Source: CAZRRV01 sp964406705
Lineage (GTDB): Bacteria; Bacillota; Clostridia; Oscillospirales; Acutalibacteraceae
Direction: 5' to 3'
Assembly: GCA_964406705.1 (NCBI GenBank)
Contig: CAYOSS010000015.1
Coordinates: 1-29,295, forward strand
DNA: 29,295 bases
The number at the start of each line of letters is the position of its first letter. Within the stretch, counting starts at the first letter, position 1. Position numbers and translations under genes: made by a program. Below, piece after piece: positions 1-7,987 of this stretch. The notes beneath the pieces were generated by a model, which made no database searches, was not told the origin of the DNA, and saw only the letters and a program-made list of their open reading frames with translations.

Positions 1-1
1 C

Positions 2-1771
2 GCCACATATATGAACTACGCCACCGGAATAGCCGAGAACGGGGAGTATGACGACTCGCTGTTCGGCAAAAACGGCGTAAACGATATGGAGTTCAAGGAC
101 CACGGGGTCATCTGGGTTTCCGAGGAGGAAGACCCCGAGTACGGCGGGTATTATTACCTTTACTGGGGGCAACTGTCGCCCCAGAACCCGCAGGACCCCT
201 ACGCGTTGGAGCACAATGTGTACGAGTACGCTCACAAATGCTTCCGCTCGAAAGACCTTTACAACTGGGAAGAATGCGGAGTGTTCGCCGGGAACTATAT
301 CGCCGCCGTGGAGAAGGATGACTGGAGCGAGTGGGCGTATTGGGCCCCGCAGTGCATCAGAAACCCGGCTAACGGAAAGTACTATCTCTACTGCAACGCG
401 TATATTTGGCAGAATTACGGGGTGGAGGGTTTCTCGTCTTCCTCGTACCAGTATGACAGGTTTTACATCTGCATATTCGAGTCGGACACCCCCGTGGGTC
501 CCTTCCACGAGCTGTATGACATCGACCCAAAGACCGGGAAACGCGTGCCGACGATCAATTTCCAGAAGGGTTGCGGCTTCCAGTGGAACTGCGCCGTTAT
601 CGACATAGACCCGTTCTTCGACGACGACGGGCAATTCTACCTCTACTTCAACAAGCACGCCGACGACCACTACGGGCGGTTCAACGGGTCGTGGGGCGGT
701 AGGATGATCGATATGACCCATATGGATTACACCAGCGTGACGCCCCTGACCTTGGGCGGATACTACGACCTCACCTACGAGCGCGCGGAGAACGGCTGCC
801 TCGACATCGAAAGCATACAGGGCGGGGAAAAGTACTGGAAAAACGAGGGGATCAACGAGTCCCCGTATATGCTTAAGCACAACGGGAAGTATTACCTGAC
901 CTGGGCTTCGGAGGGCTTCGGCAGTCCGTCGTACTCCGTCCATCAGGCCGTGGGCGACAGCCCGTTGGGGCCCTTCCGCAAACTGACGACGGAACAGGGC
1001 AACCCGGTGCTTGACGCGTCCATATTCGGCATACGAAGCGGAACGGCGTGCCACTCCTTCGTGGCGGCGGGCGACGAGCTTTACATCACCTACCACCGGC
1101 ACAACTTGGCCGGGGCGGATGAAGCGGTGCAGTCCTCCGATACAAACAAGGCCGCCTGCGTGGACCGAGTCAACTGGGTCACGAACTCCGACGGCTTGGA
1201 AGTGCTGAGCGCGAACGGGCCGAGCGTCACGGCTATGTGGCTCCCCGAGTCGATCAGCGGGTACACGGACCTTTCCAGGACGGCGGACATTGAAGCGAAC
1301 ACGGGCACCGGCGTTCGGTACCTGAAGGACCGCGTGCTGCCCTACTACGCGGTCACGGAGAGTATGGCGTACCGTGTGGAGCCGGGCGAAACCGACGGCA
1401 ATATCGAGATTACGCTGCGTTGGGACAAGCCCGTGAGCGTCTCCGCGCTGATGGTCTACAACGCCAGGGAAATGGATTACGCGTTTTCCAAGGTGTCCCA
1501 GATACGCCTTAAACTGGCGGAGAAGCCCGCCTGGGCGAACAAAAATTACGAGTACGCGGTGATAAAGGACCTCGCCTACCCCTCGGATTTCTGGGACCCC
1601 GAGACGGCGGATTATGTGCCGATGGGCCCCGCCATCGCGACTTTCGACCCGGTAAAAGTTACGGAGATCACTTTTATCTTTAAGCCCAAAGACCGCGTGA
1701 TGGTAGACGCGGAGATGATGGACGAGGCGGGGCTGAAACTTTCCGAGATTGTTGTGTTAGGAGGGAAGTAG
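2..1771 (+). CDS. Glycoside hydrolase family 43-like protein, 5' end cut by window edge
   Basis: Probable GH43-type five-bladed beta-propeller glycosidase (arabinofuranosidase/xylosidase class; substrate not predictable). The frame is open to the window edge (codons from base 2), so the ATG at 11 is probably internal and an N-terminal part, perhaps a signal peptide, is missing. Numbering from that ATG: an early blade carries KDHGVIW near residue 30, a candidate for the catalytic base aspartate; DIDPFFDDDG at about 198-207 fits the GH43 transition-state Asp motif; NESPYMLKHNGKYY holds the likely catalytic acid Glu283; CHSFV...YITYHRH is the usual last-blade histidine region. Residues about 430-586 look like a beta-sandwich (discoidin/galactose-binding-like) domain. 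It ends one base before the next ATG, so the two genes are almost surely cotranscribed. The fold assignment is from motifs; the specific activity is unknown. Confidence 0.8.
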   Translation, partial: ATYMNYATGIAENGEYDDSLFGKNGVNDMEFKDHGVIWVSEEEDPEYGGYYYLYWGQLSPQNPQDPYALEHNVYEYAHKCFRSKDLYNWEECGVFAGNYIAAVEKDDWSEWAYWAPQCIRNPANGKYYLYCNAYIWQNYGVEGFSSSSYQYDRFYICIFESDTPVGPFHELYDIDPKTGKRVPTINFQKGCGFQWNCAVIDIDPFFDDDGQFYLYFNKHADDHYGRFNGSWGGRMIDMTHMDYTSVTPLTLGGYYDLTYERAENGCLDIESIQGGEKYWKNEGINESPYMLKHNGKYYLTWASEGFGSPSYSVHQAVGDSPLGPFRKLTTEQGNPVLDASIFGIRSGTACHSFVAAGDELYITYHRHNLAGADEAVQSSDTNKAACVDRVNWVTNSDGLEVLSANGPSVTAMWLPESISGYTDLSRTADIEANTGTGVRYLKDRVLPYYAVTESMAYRVEPGETDGNIEITLRWDKPVSVSALMVYNAREMDYAFSKVSQIRLKLAEKPAWANKNYEYAVIKDLAYPSDFWDPETADYVPMGPAIATFDPVKVTEITFIFKPKDRVMVDAEMMDEAGLKLSEIVVLGGK

Positions 1772-1772
1772 G

Positions 1773-4700
1773 ATGGAGAACACGGCGAAGGCCCCGGGTA
1801 TTATCGGCAATAAGCCGGAAGCGGGCGACCCGAAAAACAAGAAGAAGCGCGTTCTTATCATCGTGATCTGCGCGGTATTGGCGGTGTTAGTCATCGCGGC
1901 GGCGGTGCTGATCCCGATCTTCCGGAACGGCGGCGCGGCGAACTTCCCCTTCTTCGGCAAAATCGCGAAGGCGAGCAACACCGTCAACCACCAGTACGAC
2001 AACTGGGCGGTGTATCCCGGCGACCCGTCAATGAAGATCGACGGCGAGTTGGACGAGCCGCAGTGGCAGGGTAAGCAGTACTTCAGGAACACCTACCTGT
2101 TCAACAACGGCGTGGGGGATTTCCCCGTGCTGCGGGTCACCGCGTTCCCGACGGAATACGGGATCTACGTAGGCTCCGAAATCGACGATACCAACCTGTG
2201 TTTGCAGGGCCGATTCGGGGACCGCTCGTTTGACGAGGCCTCTTATTGGTCTCTCCAGTTCGCCGTCTCGGGAGGCGGAGAGCCGGAGCTCGTCAACGGG
2301 GATATGACCAGCGTGCACGAGTTTTACATTTGGATGAACGCCGATATTTTCGCGAAATACAACGGCGTCGACCGCGCGGTTAAGGTGAAGGGCAAGCTGA
2401 ACTCCGAGCAGACCGAGGGCGCCGTGTTGGAGGCGTTCTTCCCCTGGCAGACGTTGGATGTGGATATTTCCGGCGGGGTGCCGGAAAGCGTGGCAATCCT
2501 GCCGACCTATTTCGCCGTCATCAAGGGCGAGGCCAAGACGGAGATGGTGCGCAGCTACAACCTCTTCCACGCGAAATATTTTTCTGACTGGCCGCATTTC
2601 GACGAGAACGGCTACACCTGCGCCGACGCCGAGAACGCGGTGGTGGGCGACGGGAAGTTCGGCTACGCCAAAAGCTCCACCTGGGACATTACGGAGGAGC
2701 CGAAAGGTATCGTGCGCTCGCGGTACAGCGCGGAGTACAACCATATCTATTTCCGCGACGCCTACGGCCCGGACTTCATTGTCGAGACGACTATGGTCCC
2801 GGTTAAGGATCACGACAACAAGGGCGCCGCGGCGGGGATAGTTTTCCAGTCGCTGAACGGCATTTATCATTCCGTGCTTGTGGATTTGCACACGGAGAGT
2901 ATGGTAGCGGGCCCCGGCGGGACGAAAAACTTCGCCGAGTACAGTTTGCGCACCATCAGCAACGTAAACGGCTGGACTAACCACACTCTGCCCGTGGAGA
3001 AGCAGCGCGTCACCGATCCGGCGAAGACGCTGGGCGTCAAGCTCACCGCCATAAAACGCGGGAGCGCCCTGTGGTACTTCTGCGACGGGAAGTTCCTCTA
3101 CGCCGAAGAGCTGGAAGAGATGGATACCGACGTGATGCCCGGCTTCTTCGCTCTGGGCGCGGACGTGATTTACCGCGACTACTCCTGCAAGGCGGCGACC
3201 AACGAAGAGATTACTTCTTATCTGAACAAGGCGGGCGTGTACACCGTCACCGTGAAGAACGAAAACGCGGGCGGCTCGGTAAAGGCCGCGGCGTCGGTAG
3301 TTAAGGGCGGTAGCTACGACCTCACGCTGCGCACAAATTCCGGCTACAGGGTCAGCGCGATACTGATTAACGGCAAGAACCGCACCGCCGAGGCGAGAGC
3401 GGCCGCGTCGGAGGGCGTGTGGACCGTTTCCGGGGTCACCTCCAACCAATCGGTGGAAGTCCGCTATACCAAAGTCTCCGGGACGGCGTACACCGGCACG
3501 GTGACCGACGGGAAAAAGGGTATAGGCGCGGCTTACAGCTTTGTAGGAAAATCCGACCCGCTGCTCTATTACGAGGGCAAGGCGGACGGCAGCGGGAACT
3601 TCTCCGCGACTGTCCCGGCGGGGACATACGAGTTGCGCCTTGCGAGCGACGGGTACCGGCGTGTCACGCGCACTGTTTCCATTCCCGCCGCGAAAAAGGG
3701 AACGTTCACCCTGACGGAGTCCAACTTGGCCGCGTCCGTCACGCTTTCCGGGGGTACGGTGTACTCCGCCACCGATGTGTGGGATCTTTCCAACGAGTCG
3801 AACGGCGTCATCCGCGTTTCCTACAACAACGGGGCGGGCAAGCTGAAGCCCTACTATTTCCGCTCCGCGGCGAAGGATTTTGTCGTGGAGATGACTCTGC
3901 ACTACGCGACCGACTTCCAGCCCGGAGTGACTTATCAGGACTGGCTGGGCGGCGGCATTATGGTGAACGACGGGAGACACTCGGGGTGGATCATCAACTG
4001 GTCCGACGGCTTCGTCTGCGACGATTGGAAGACGCAGCACTGCCCCTCCGCGACGGGAGGCAAGCGTTTGGTGTGGCCGGATCCGGTGGACGTGACCCTT
4101 TCCATCGCCAAGGTCGGCTCTCAGGTGACGGTGTACTTCGACGGGAAGTACGGCAGCACTATCCCGTTCAGCCAAATCGCCGACGATATCGACCCGAACG
4201 CCACGATCGCGATCGGTATGATTATGATGGCGGACAACACCTCGGATCTGGAAATCAGCAAATACAGCCTTAAAACGGGGACCGCCGCGGCGATGTCGTA
4301 TATAGCGGAGCACGGCGGCGCCAGCTCGGGGACGCCCTCGCAGAGCAGCGCCCCCACCATCCCGGACGGGGTGCTGACTGACGCCAACGACCGGAACTTC
4401 GCCTACCGCCTGGCGGACGGGTATCGGTACCGGAACGGCAGCGAGCGGTCCGAGTTCAACGCCGATACGACCGTTTTCATCGGAGACAGCTTCTTCGAGA
4501 TGGAAAACGACTGGACGAATTTCTACACGGATTACTTTAACGGGAAGAATGTCTTCACGGCGGCTATCGGCGGCACGCGGGCGGATCAGTGGATCAGCCT
4601 GATCGACACGATATTCTACCGGTTTAACGGGTTCGCGCCCAAAAACATCGTTATCAATTTGGGGCAAAACGACGCGGCGGCGATGATCTCCCCGGAAATC

Positions 4701-5051
4701 ATCGCGAGGAACCTGCAGACGGTGATCGAGAAGCTTCACGCCAAATTCCCGTCCACGAACATTTACTACTTCAACGTCACTATGCGCCGCGTCAGCGGGA
4801 GCGGCGCCGATTTGAACGTGATCAACCAAAACATTCACTCGACAAACGTCGCTATGAAAAACTGGTGCGCCGACGGCGACAGGAGCTATGTGCACTACTT
4901 AGACATCGCGCTGGACGACCAGTGGGATGCTCTCGGCGAAGGTCGCCGCTGGACATCGGAGTATCTGAAGGGCGACAACCTGCACCCGAAGCTTGAGACA
5001 TACCGGTATTACATCGATATGTTGGATGAGGCGGGCTGCGTCATTAAGTAA
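1773..5051 (+). CDS. Membrane-anchored multidomain carbohydrate-binding protein with C-terminal SGNH/GDSL esterase
   Basis: A 1092-residue extracytoplasmic protein. A lysine-rich cytoplasmic stub (KNKKKR, 21-26) is followed by one membrane segment (about 27-49) with no cleavage site seen, so it is probably a type II anchored surface protein. Domains inferred in order: a CBM9/DOMON-like sandwich (about 70-285, with the typical IDGELDEPQW opening); a concanavalin-like domain (about 300-480); a short repeat-type beta domain (about 488-570); a carboxypeptidase-regulatory-like domain (about 572-650); a second concanavalin-like domain sharing the WD-(I/L)-GVIR/GIVR opening (about 670-850); a linker; and an SGNH hydrolase. 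The catalytic blocks are readable: GDSF (Ser906), IGGTRADQW, LGQND (Asn966), and DNLH (Asp1068, His1071). A deacetylase/esterase acting on decorated polysaccharide alongside the upstream GH43 is inferred. The ribosome site GGAGG lies inside the end of the upstream gene. Confidence 0.8.
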   Translation: MENTAKAPGIIGNKPEAGDPKNKKKRVLIIVICAVLAVLVIAAAVLIPIFRNGGAANFPFFGKIAKASNTVNHQYDNWAVYPGDPSMKIDGELDEPQWQGKQYFRNTYLFNNGVGDFPVLRVTAFPTEYGIYVGSEIDDTNLCLQGRFGDRSFDEASYWSLQFAVSGGGEPELVNGDMTSVHEFYIWMNADIFAKYNGVDRAVKVKGKLNSEQTEGAVLEAFFPWQTLDVDISGGVPESVAILPTYFAVIKGEAKTEMVRSYNLFHAKYFSDWPHFDENGYTCADAENAVVGDGKFGYAKSSTWDITEEPKGIVRSRYSAEYNHIYFRDAYGPDFIVETTMVPVKDHDNKGAAAGIVFQSLNGIYHSVLVDLHTESMVAGPGGTKNFAEYSLRTISNVNGWTNHTLPVEKQRVTDPAKTLGVKLTAIKRGSALWYFCDGKFLYAEELEEMDTDVMPGFFALGADVIYRDYSCKAATNEEITSYLNKAGVYTVTVKNENAGGSVKAAASVVKGGSYDLTLRTNSGYRVSAILINGKNRTAEARAAASEGVWTVSGVTSNQSVEVRYTKVSGTAYTGTVTDGKKGIGAAYSFVGKSDPLLYYEGKADGSGNFSATVPAGTYELRLASDGYRRVTRTVSIPAAKKGTFTLTESNLAASVTLSGGTVYSATDVWDLSNESNGVIRVSYNNGAGKLKPYYFRSAAKDFVVEMTLHYATDFQPGVTYQDWLGGGIMVNDGRHSGWIINWSDGFVCDDWKTQHCPSATGGKRLVWPDPVDVTLSIAKVGSQVTVYFDGKYGSTIPFSQIADDIDPNATIAIGMIMMADNTSDLEISKYSLKTGTAAAMSYIAEHGGASSGTPSQSSAPTIPDGVLTDANDRNFAYRLADGYRYRNGSERSEFNADTTVFIGDSFFEMENDWTNFYTDYFNGKNVFTAAIGGTRADQWISLIDTIFYRFNGFAPKNIVINLGQNDAAAMISPEIIARNLQTVIEKLHAKFPSTNIYYFNVTMRRVSGSGADLNVINQNIHSTNVAMKNWCADGDRSYVHYLDIALDDQWDALGEGRRWTSEYLKGDNLHPKLETYRYYIDMLDEAGCVIK

Positions 5052-5079
5052 CCGGCAACCCGCGGCGCGCGAAAGCTTG

Positions 5080-5108
5080 GCTCTCCCCTTAGCGGGGAGA
5101 GCTTTTTT
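5080..5108 (+). terminator. Rho-independent terminator after the GH43/SGNH pair
   Basis: A perfect 9-bp stem GCTCTCCCC/GGGGAGAGC with loop TTAGC is followed directly by six T residues, 28 bases after the stop codon. It should end the polysaccharide transcript before the oppositely oriented tRNA block. Confidence 0.93.
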
Positions 5109-5194
5109 ATGGGAGCGAAAGGGCGGGACCTGGCGAGGAGAAACGGGCGTGAGAGATACCGAAGCAAAACCGTCGATGACGGAACAGTCAGATA

Positions 5195-5234
5195 AAAATA
5201 AAAGCCGAAAGCCCTTAAAACAAAGGCTTTCGGC
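5195..5234 (-). terminator. Terminator of the tRNA-Arg transcript
   Basis: Read on the minus strand just after the CCA of tRNA-Arg: a 10-bp stem GCCGAAAGCC/GGCTTTCGGC around an A/T-rich loop, followed by a U-rich tail (TTTTATTTTT). Confidence 0.85.
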
Positions 5235-5240
5235 GTTGTT

Positions 5241-5317
5241 TGGCGTCCCCGGCGCGATTCGAACGCGCGGCCTTTCGCTTAGGAGGCGAACGCTCTATCC
5301 TGCTGAGCTACGGGGAC
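5241..5317 (-). tRNA. tRNA-Arg (anticodon CCU)
   Basis: A complete 77-nt cloverleaf on the minus strand with encoded CCA. The acceptor stem GTCCCCG/CGGGGAC is perfect, the D arm contains GTAGCTCAGC, the anticodon stem TTCGC/GCGAA encloses loop CTCCTAA (anticodon CCT, reads AGG), and the T arm contains GTTCGAATC. A TAAAAT sequence 10 nt upstream (5327-5332) could be a -10 box, but no convincing -35 was seen, so read-through from the tRNA-Leu promoter is possible. Confidence 0.95.
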
Positions 5318-5345
5318 ATTTATGAAATTTTAGCACTTCGATCGT

Positions 5346-5366
5346 TCGCCTTTTCTAAAAAGGCGA
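5346..5366. other. Small perfect hairpin between tRNA-Arg and its broken copy
   Basis: TCGCCTTTT and AAAAGGCGA form a 9-bp stem around a 3-nt loop. It lacks a clean T-tract outside the stem in either direction, so its role as a terminator or processing signal is uncertain. It lies where the 3' half of the damaged tRNA copy would be. Confidence 0.5.
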
Positions 5367-5382
5367 GCGGTCTTACGTGACC

Positions 5383-5421
5383 TTAGGAGGCTCGCGCTCT
5401 ATCCTGCTGAGCTACGGGGAC
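5383..5421 (-). pseudogene. tRNA-Arg 5'-half fragment
   Basis: Minus-strand sequence from the first acceptor base through the D arm matches tRNA-Arg(CCU) base for base (GTCCCCGTAGCTC...ATAGAGCG) and still has CCTCCTAA at the anticodon position. The anticodon stem no longer pairs (CGAGC against GGTCA), and the variable, T and acceptor 3' parts are absent. It starts 104 bp upstream of the intact gene, consistent with a partial local duplication. Confidence 0.8.
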
Positions 5422-5719
5422 ATATTTTCCGGTCGGCACCACGATGGGGGCGCGACGGACCGTATTTGATTACGCGGAGGGGCGGCGGGGGAGCCGCCGG
5501 GTCGGGCTCGCCGGGCTGCCGACGACTCTCGGCGGGCAAGCTTCTCGAGGAAGACGACCCGTCTGCCGGCGCCCCTTGCCGAGCGAGCCCTATGCGATAG
5601 AGCCGGCCCTGCCTGCTGATGACTCTCGGCTGTGTAAGCCTCTCCGGGGAAATGACCTGTATTCCGGCGTCTCTCAGTGGGAGCGCCGCCTACCGGGGCA
5701 GCCCCCCGCCCGGTGCGCT
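5422..5719. repeat. tRNA spacer with a diverged direct repeat
   Basis: No coding gene is supported here. Two diverged copies of an approximately 60-bp sequence lie 97 bp apart (5516-5575 and 5613-5672); both carry GACTCTCGGC, an AAGC(C/T)TCTC core and a GACC(C/T)GT segment. The remainder is GC-rich sequence in which I recognise nothing. Confidence 0.55.
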
Positions 5720-5804
5720 TGGTGCGGGTAACAGGATTTGAACCTGCATGCCTCGCGGCACCGGATCCTAAATCCGGCGCGTCTGCCAGTTCCGCCATAC
5801 CCGC
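5720..5804 (-). tRNA. tRNA-Leu (anticodon UAG)
   Basis: An 85-nt class II tRNA on the minus strand with encoded CCA. It has acceptor GCGGGTA/TACCCGC, anticodon stem CCGGA/TCCGG around TTTAGGA (anticodon TAG, reads CUA), a long variable arm typical of leucine tRNA, and T-loop GGTTCAAATCC. Confidence 0.95.
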
Positions 5805-5863
5805 GTGCCGTGCCGCTCGCTTCCCGCCGTAAAACTGGGGCGTTCTCTCCTACGGTGTGTATG

Positions 5864-5892
5864 ATTATACCACGACAGCGCCCGCTTGTCAA
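5864..5892 (-). promoter_or_regulatory. Sigma70-type promoter of the tRNA block
   Basis: On the minus strand, TTGACA (5892-5887) and TATAAT (5869-5864) are both perfect consensus hexamers separated by exactly 17 bp. The start would fall near 5857, about 50 nt upstream of tRNA-Leu. Confidence 0.93.
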
Positions 5893-6252
5893 GCCGGGAA
5901 GAGGGGCCCCTGAGTTCGGGGAAGCGGGGGAGGGGATGCCGGCTCCTCTAAATTCGGGAAAGCCGCTCCGTCCTACGGCGCGGGGCTTTCTTGGTACGCG
6001 GTCTCCTCGGCGCGGGGGTTTCGAGGCTCTACGTCAGCGCGCGATCCATTTGGTTCGGTGCCTCGCCGGCCCGACGTCTCGCCGGAGAGTGATCTTTCTG
6101 GCGCGGGATTTTCGCGGCGCGCGGTCTCCCCGGCGCGAGTTTTTCGCGGCACGGCGCTTTCCGGCGCGCGGTTATCGCGGCGAGTTGGATCGCCGGCGCG
6201 GATGCCTCCTCGGCGCGTCGCATTACAAGCGCGTGACTACCTCGGCGCAGCG
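5893..6252. repeat. Degenerate 15-16 bp tandem array upstream of the tRNA promoter
   Basis: Non-coding spacer between the ddl end and the tRNA promoter. The clearest part, about 6088-6225, is a run of 15-16 bp units alternating (T/C)CCGGCGCG and TTTCGCGGCGCG cores. Translated in one frame it looks loosely like pentapeptide repeats, but unit length drifts between 15 and 16 bp and no ribosome site was seen, so I do not call a protein. Confidence 0.55.
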
Positions 6253-6401
6253 GGCACCTACCCGCTCGCCCGTATGGGGAAGCAGCCTTCAGCGGCACCT
6301 CTTGACGCGCTGCCATAGCGATAGCGCCTGCCCGCTCACCCGCGCGGGGAAGCCGGTTACCCCGTGAAGCGGTTGACCCGGTCGCCGCGTCGCCCGCCCG
6401 C
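6253..6401. repeat. Approximately 68-bp repeat array at the ddl 3' end
   Basis: Two diverged copies of the ddl terminus follow the gene at spacings of about 66 and 70 bp: the stop-codon region lies at 6402-6404, with equivalents at 6336-6338 (TCA, TGA on the minus strand) and 6266-6268. Shared minus-strand blocks include ACCGGCT, CGGGTAAGCGGGC (TGAGCGGGC in the copy) and a TTGAC...CG...CC segment in between. Confidence 0.65.
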
Positions 6402-7595
6402 TTACCCGTGTTGAGAGCCGGTCTTCGCGCCCTTGGCGGAGAACTTCAGCCCGTCGCGCGAGAGGACGTTCGTCTCCACGGTGAACATCAGCCGCTCCCG
6501 CTCCCGCTCCCGGCGGAAAGCTATATCCGCCAGTCTATCGATAAGCGCGGAGTACGGTACGCCCATCGGCTCCCAGAGGTAGAACGAGAGCGAGCCGGGG
6601 ATAGTGTTGATTTCGTTGACCCATACCCGATCGGAGCCGGCGGTGTCCAGGAGAAAGTCCACCCTCGCGACGCCCGAGCACTTCACCGCGGCGAACGCCC
6701 GGCACGCGAGGCTCCTGATCTCCTCCGCCTTGGCGGGGGGCAGGTCGGCGGGGCATTTGCGCGTGGCGGACGCCATTCCCTTCTCGCCGCCGCCCTCATA
6801 TTTATCTTTATAAGAAAGAATATCTCCCGCCGATACCGGCTCCTCCAACAGCGACGCTTCGCAGTTCTCCCCCTCGCCCAAGACCGCGCAGTTGATTTCC
6901 CGCAGGTGTTCCACGGCGCGCTCGGTCATTATTTCCCCGGCGAACGAGCCGGCGAGCTCTACGGCGGCGGCGAGACCCGCCTCGTCCGCTACTTTCGTGA
7001 TACCCACGCTGGAGCCCAGGTTCACGGGCTTAATAATCAGCGGGTAACCCGTCTTTTCCGTGATTTCGCGCTCCACGCCCGCCCTGTCGGTGGCGTACCG
7101 GCGGGCGGTGAAGGTTACCGAGGGAAGTACAGGCAGCCCCGCTTCCCGGAGGACCGCTTTAGACACGGATTTATCCATACTCACCGCCCCGGCGAGCGGG
7201 GAGCAGCCTATGTACGGCAGCCCCAACATTTCGAGGTAACCCGCCACGGTGCCGTCCTCGCCGTTTGTCCCGTGGACTATTGGGAACCCCAAGTCGACGC
7301 GGACGCTCTCCCGCTTGCCGTAGCCTTTTTTGTCGGCGAGCTTCGCCCATACCGCGCCGTCCTCCCTCACGAGGGCGACCCGGCGGCAGTCGCTAAGCAG
7401 CCCCGGAATGTCCTTGAACGCCTCGATGTCCGTAAGCCGCTCGCCGGTGTAGAGCTCGCGGGTTTTCGTGATGTAAACGGGGAGGATGTCGTACTTCTCC
7501 CGGTTTATGGCGTGCATAGCCTGCACCGCCGAGATAATGGAGATCTCGTGCTCCACCGACCGGCACCCGAAGAATACCGCTATGGTTGGTTTCAT
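6402..7595 (-). CDS. ddl: D-alanine--D-alanine ligase
   Basis: ATP-grasp ligase joining two D-alanines for the peptidoglycan stem peptide, cytosolic. The 397-residue product shows the N-terminal GCRSVEHEISI motif with the catalytic Glu15 expected for the D-Ala1 site, the HGTNGEDG loop, the ATP-grasp strand IIKPVNLGSSVG, and the metal-binding region VDFLL...VNEINTIPGSLSFYLWE. The omega-loop region SYKDKY keeps the Lys-Tyr pair seen in D-Ala-D-Ala enzymes rather than the His of VanA-type D-lactate ligases, so an ordinary D-Ala-D-Ala product is predicted. The ribosome site AAGGAG lies about 9 nt before the ATG. It is longer than usual (about 310-370) through a basic RERERE-containing C-terminal tail. 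It follows murF across a 16-bp-unit array, and the pair catalyse consecutive steps. Confidence 0.93.
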   Translation of the reverse strand: MKPTIAVFFGCRSVEHEISIISAVQAMHAINREKYDILPVYITKTRELYTGERLTDIEAFKDIPGLLSDCRRVALVREDGAVWAKLADKKGYGKRESVRVDLGFPIVHGTNGEDGTVAGYLEMLGLPYIGCSPLAGAVSMDKSVSKAVLREAGLPVLPSVTFTARRYATDRAGVEREITEKTGYPLIIKPVNLGSSVGITKVADEAGLAAAVELAGSFAGEIMTERAVEHLREINCAVLGEGENCEASLLEEPVSAGDILSYKDKYEGGGEKGMASATRKCPADLPPAKAEEIRSLACRAFAAVKCSGVARVDFLLDTAGSDRVWVNEINTIPGSLSFYLWEPMGVPYSALIDRLADIAFRRERERERLMFTVETNVLSRDGLKFSAKGAKTGSQHG

Positions 7596-7614
7596 TTCGC
7601 TTGCTCCTTTTTTA

Positions 7615-7987
7615 TGTTGATAAGCCGGCGATCCGGCGACCCGGCGCGCCGATGAGCCGACAGGTGATTGGTTGGTGGGGCCGCCGAGCCAACGCGCTAA
7701 TCGGCCGGTGGGCTGCCGCCCCCGGTGGGCTGTCGCCTCGGCGTGCTACTGTCCCGGCGTGCCGCTGATCCTGCGGTCCGATGATCCGGCGAGCTAATGA
7801 GCCGTCACGCCAATGAACCGGTGGATTGCCGACCCGCCGGGCTTTTGATCCTGCGTGCTGCCGTCCCGGCGGACTGATGATCCGGCGACCTGACGACCTG
7901 ACGGGTTGCCACCCCCGGAGGACTGCCAATCCTGCGGTCCGATGATCCGGCGAGCTAATGAGCCGTCACGTTAAGGACTGCCCAAGG
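7615..7987. repeat. 16-bp minisatellite filling the murF-ddl spacer
   Basis: Nearly the whole spacer divides into about 23 degenerate units of 16 bp (range 14-18); in minus orientation they read roughly AGC-CGCCGG-TCATC. A 42-bp block is repeated exactly at 7768-7809 and 7929-7970. A 16-bp unit shifts frame at every repeat, which argues against any of the open frames here being a gene. The array runs from just after the murF stop to just before the ddl ribosome site. Confidence 0.8.

Noticed and set aside
2028..4895. 955-codon open frame antisense to the SGNH protein gene
   Set aside because: The plus-strand product has a membrane anchor, GDS and DxxH motifs and plausible domains, while the minus frame gives low-complexity R/V/H-rich sequence with no ribosome site. 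Long antisense frames are expected with GC-rich third codon positions.
5444..5731. Small coding gene in the tRNA spacer
   Set aside because: The frame runs across diverged direct repeats and into tRNA-Leu, and lacks a ribosome binding site.
6058..6318. Possible pentapeptide-repeat protein
   Set aside because: The repeat unit drifts between 15 and 16 bp, so the pattern is DNA-level, and the pentapeptide signature A(D/N)Lxx is poor.
6402..7595. VanA-type D-Ala-D-Lac ligase
   Set aside because: The omega-loop keeps Lys-Tyr (DKY), expected for D-Ala-D-Ala synthesis, and no vanH/vanX partners are nearby.
6408..7655. 415-codon plus-strand frame opposite ddl
   Set aside because: It is the antisense shadow of a well-conserved ATP-grasp ligase and has no protein-like motif.
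7615..7987. CRISPR array
   Set aside because: Units are contiguous 16-bp degenerate repeats with no spacers, and no cas genes are present. The same applies to the other tandem arrays in this window.
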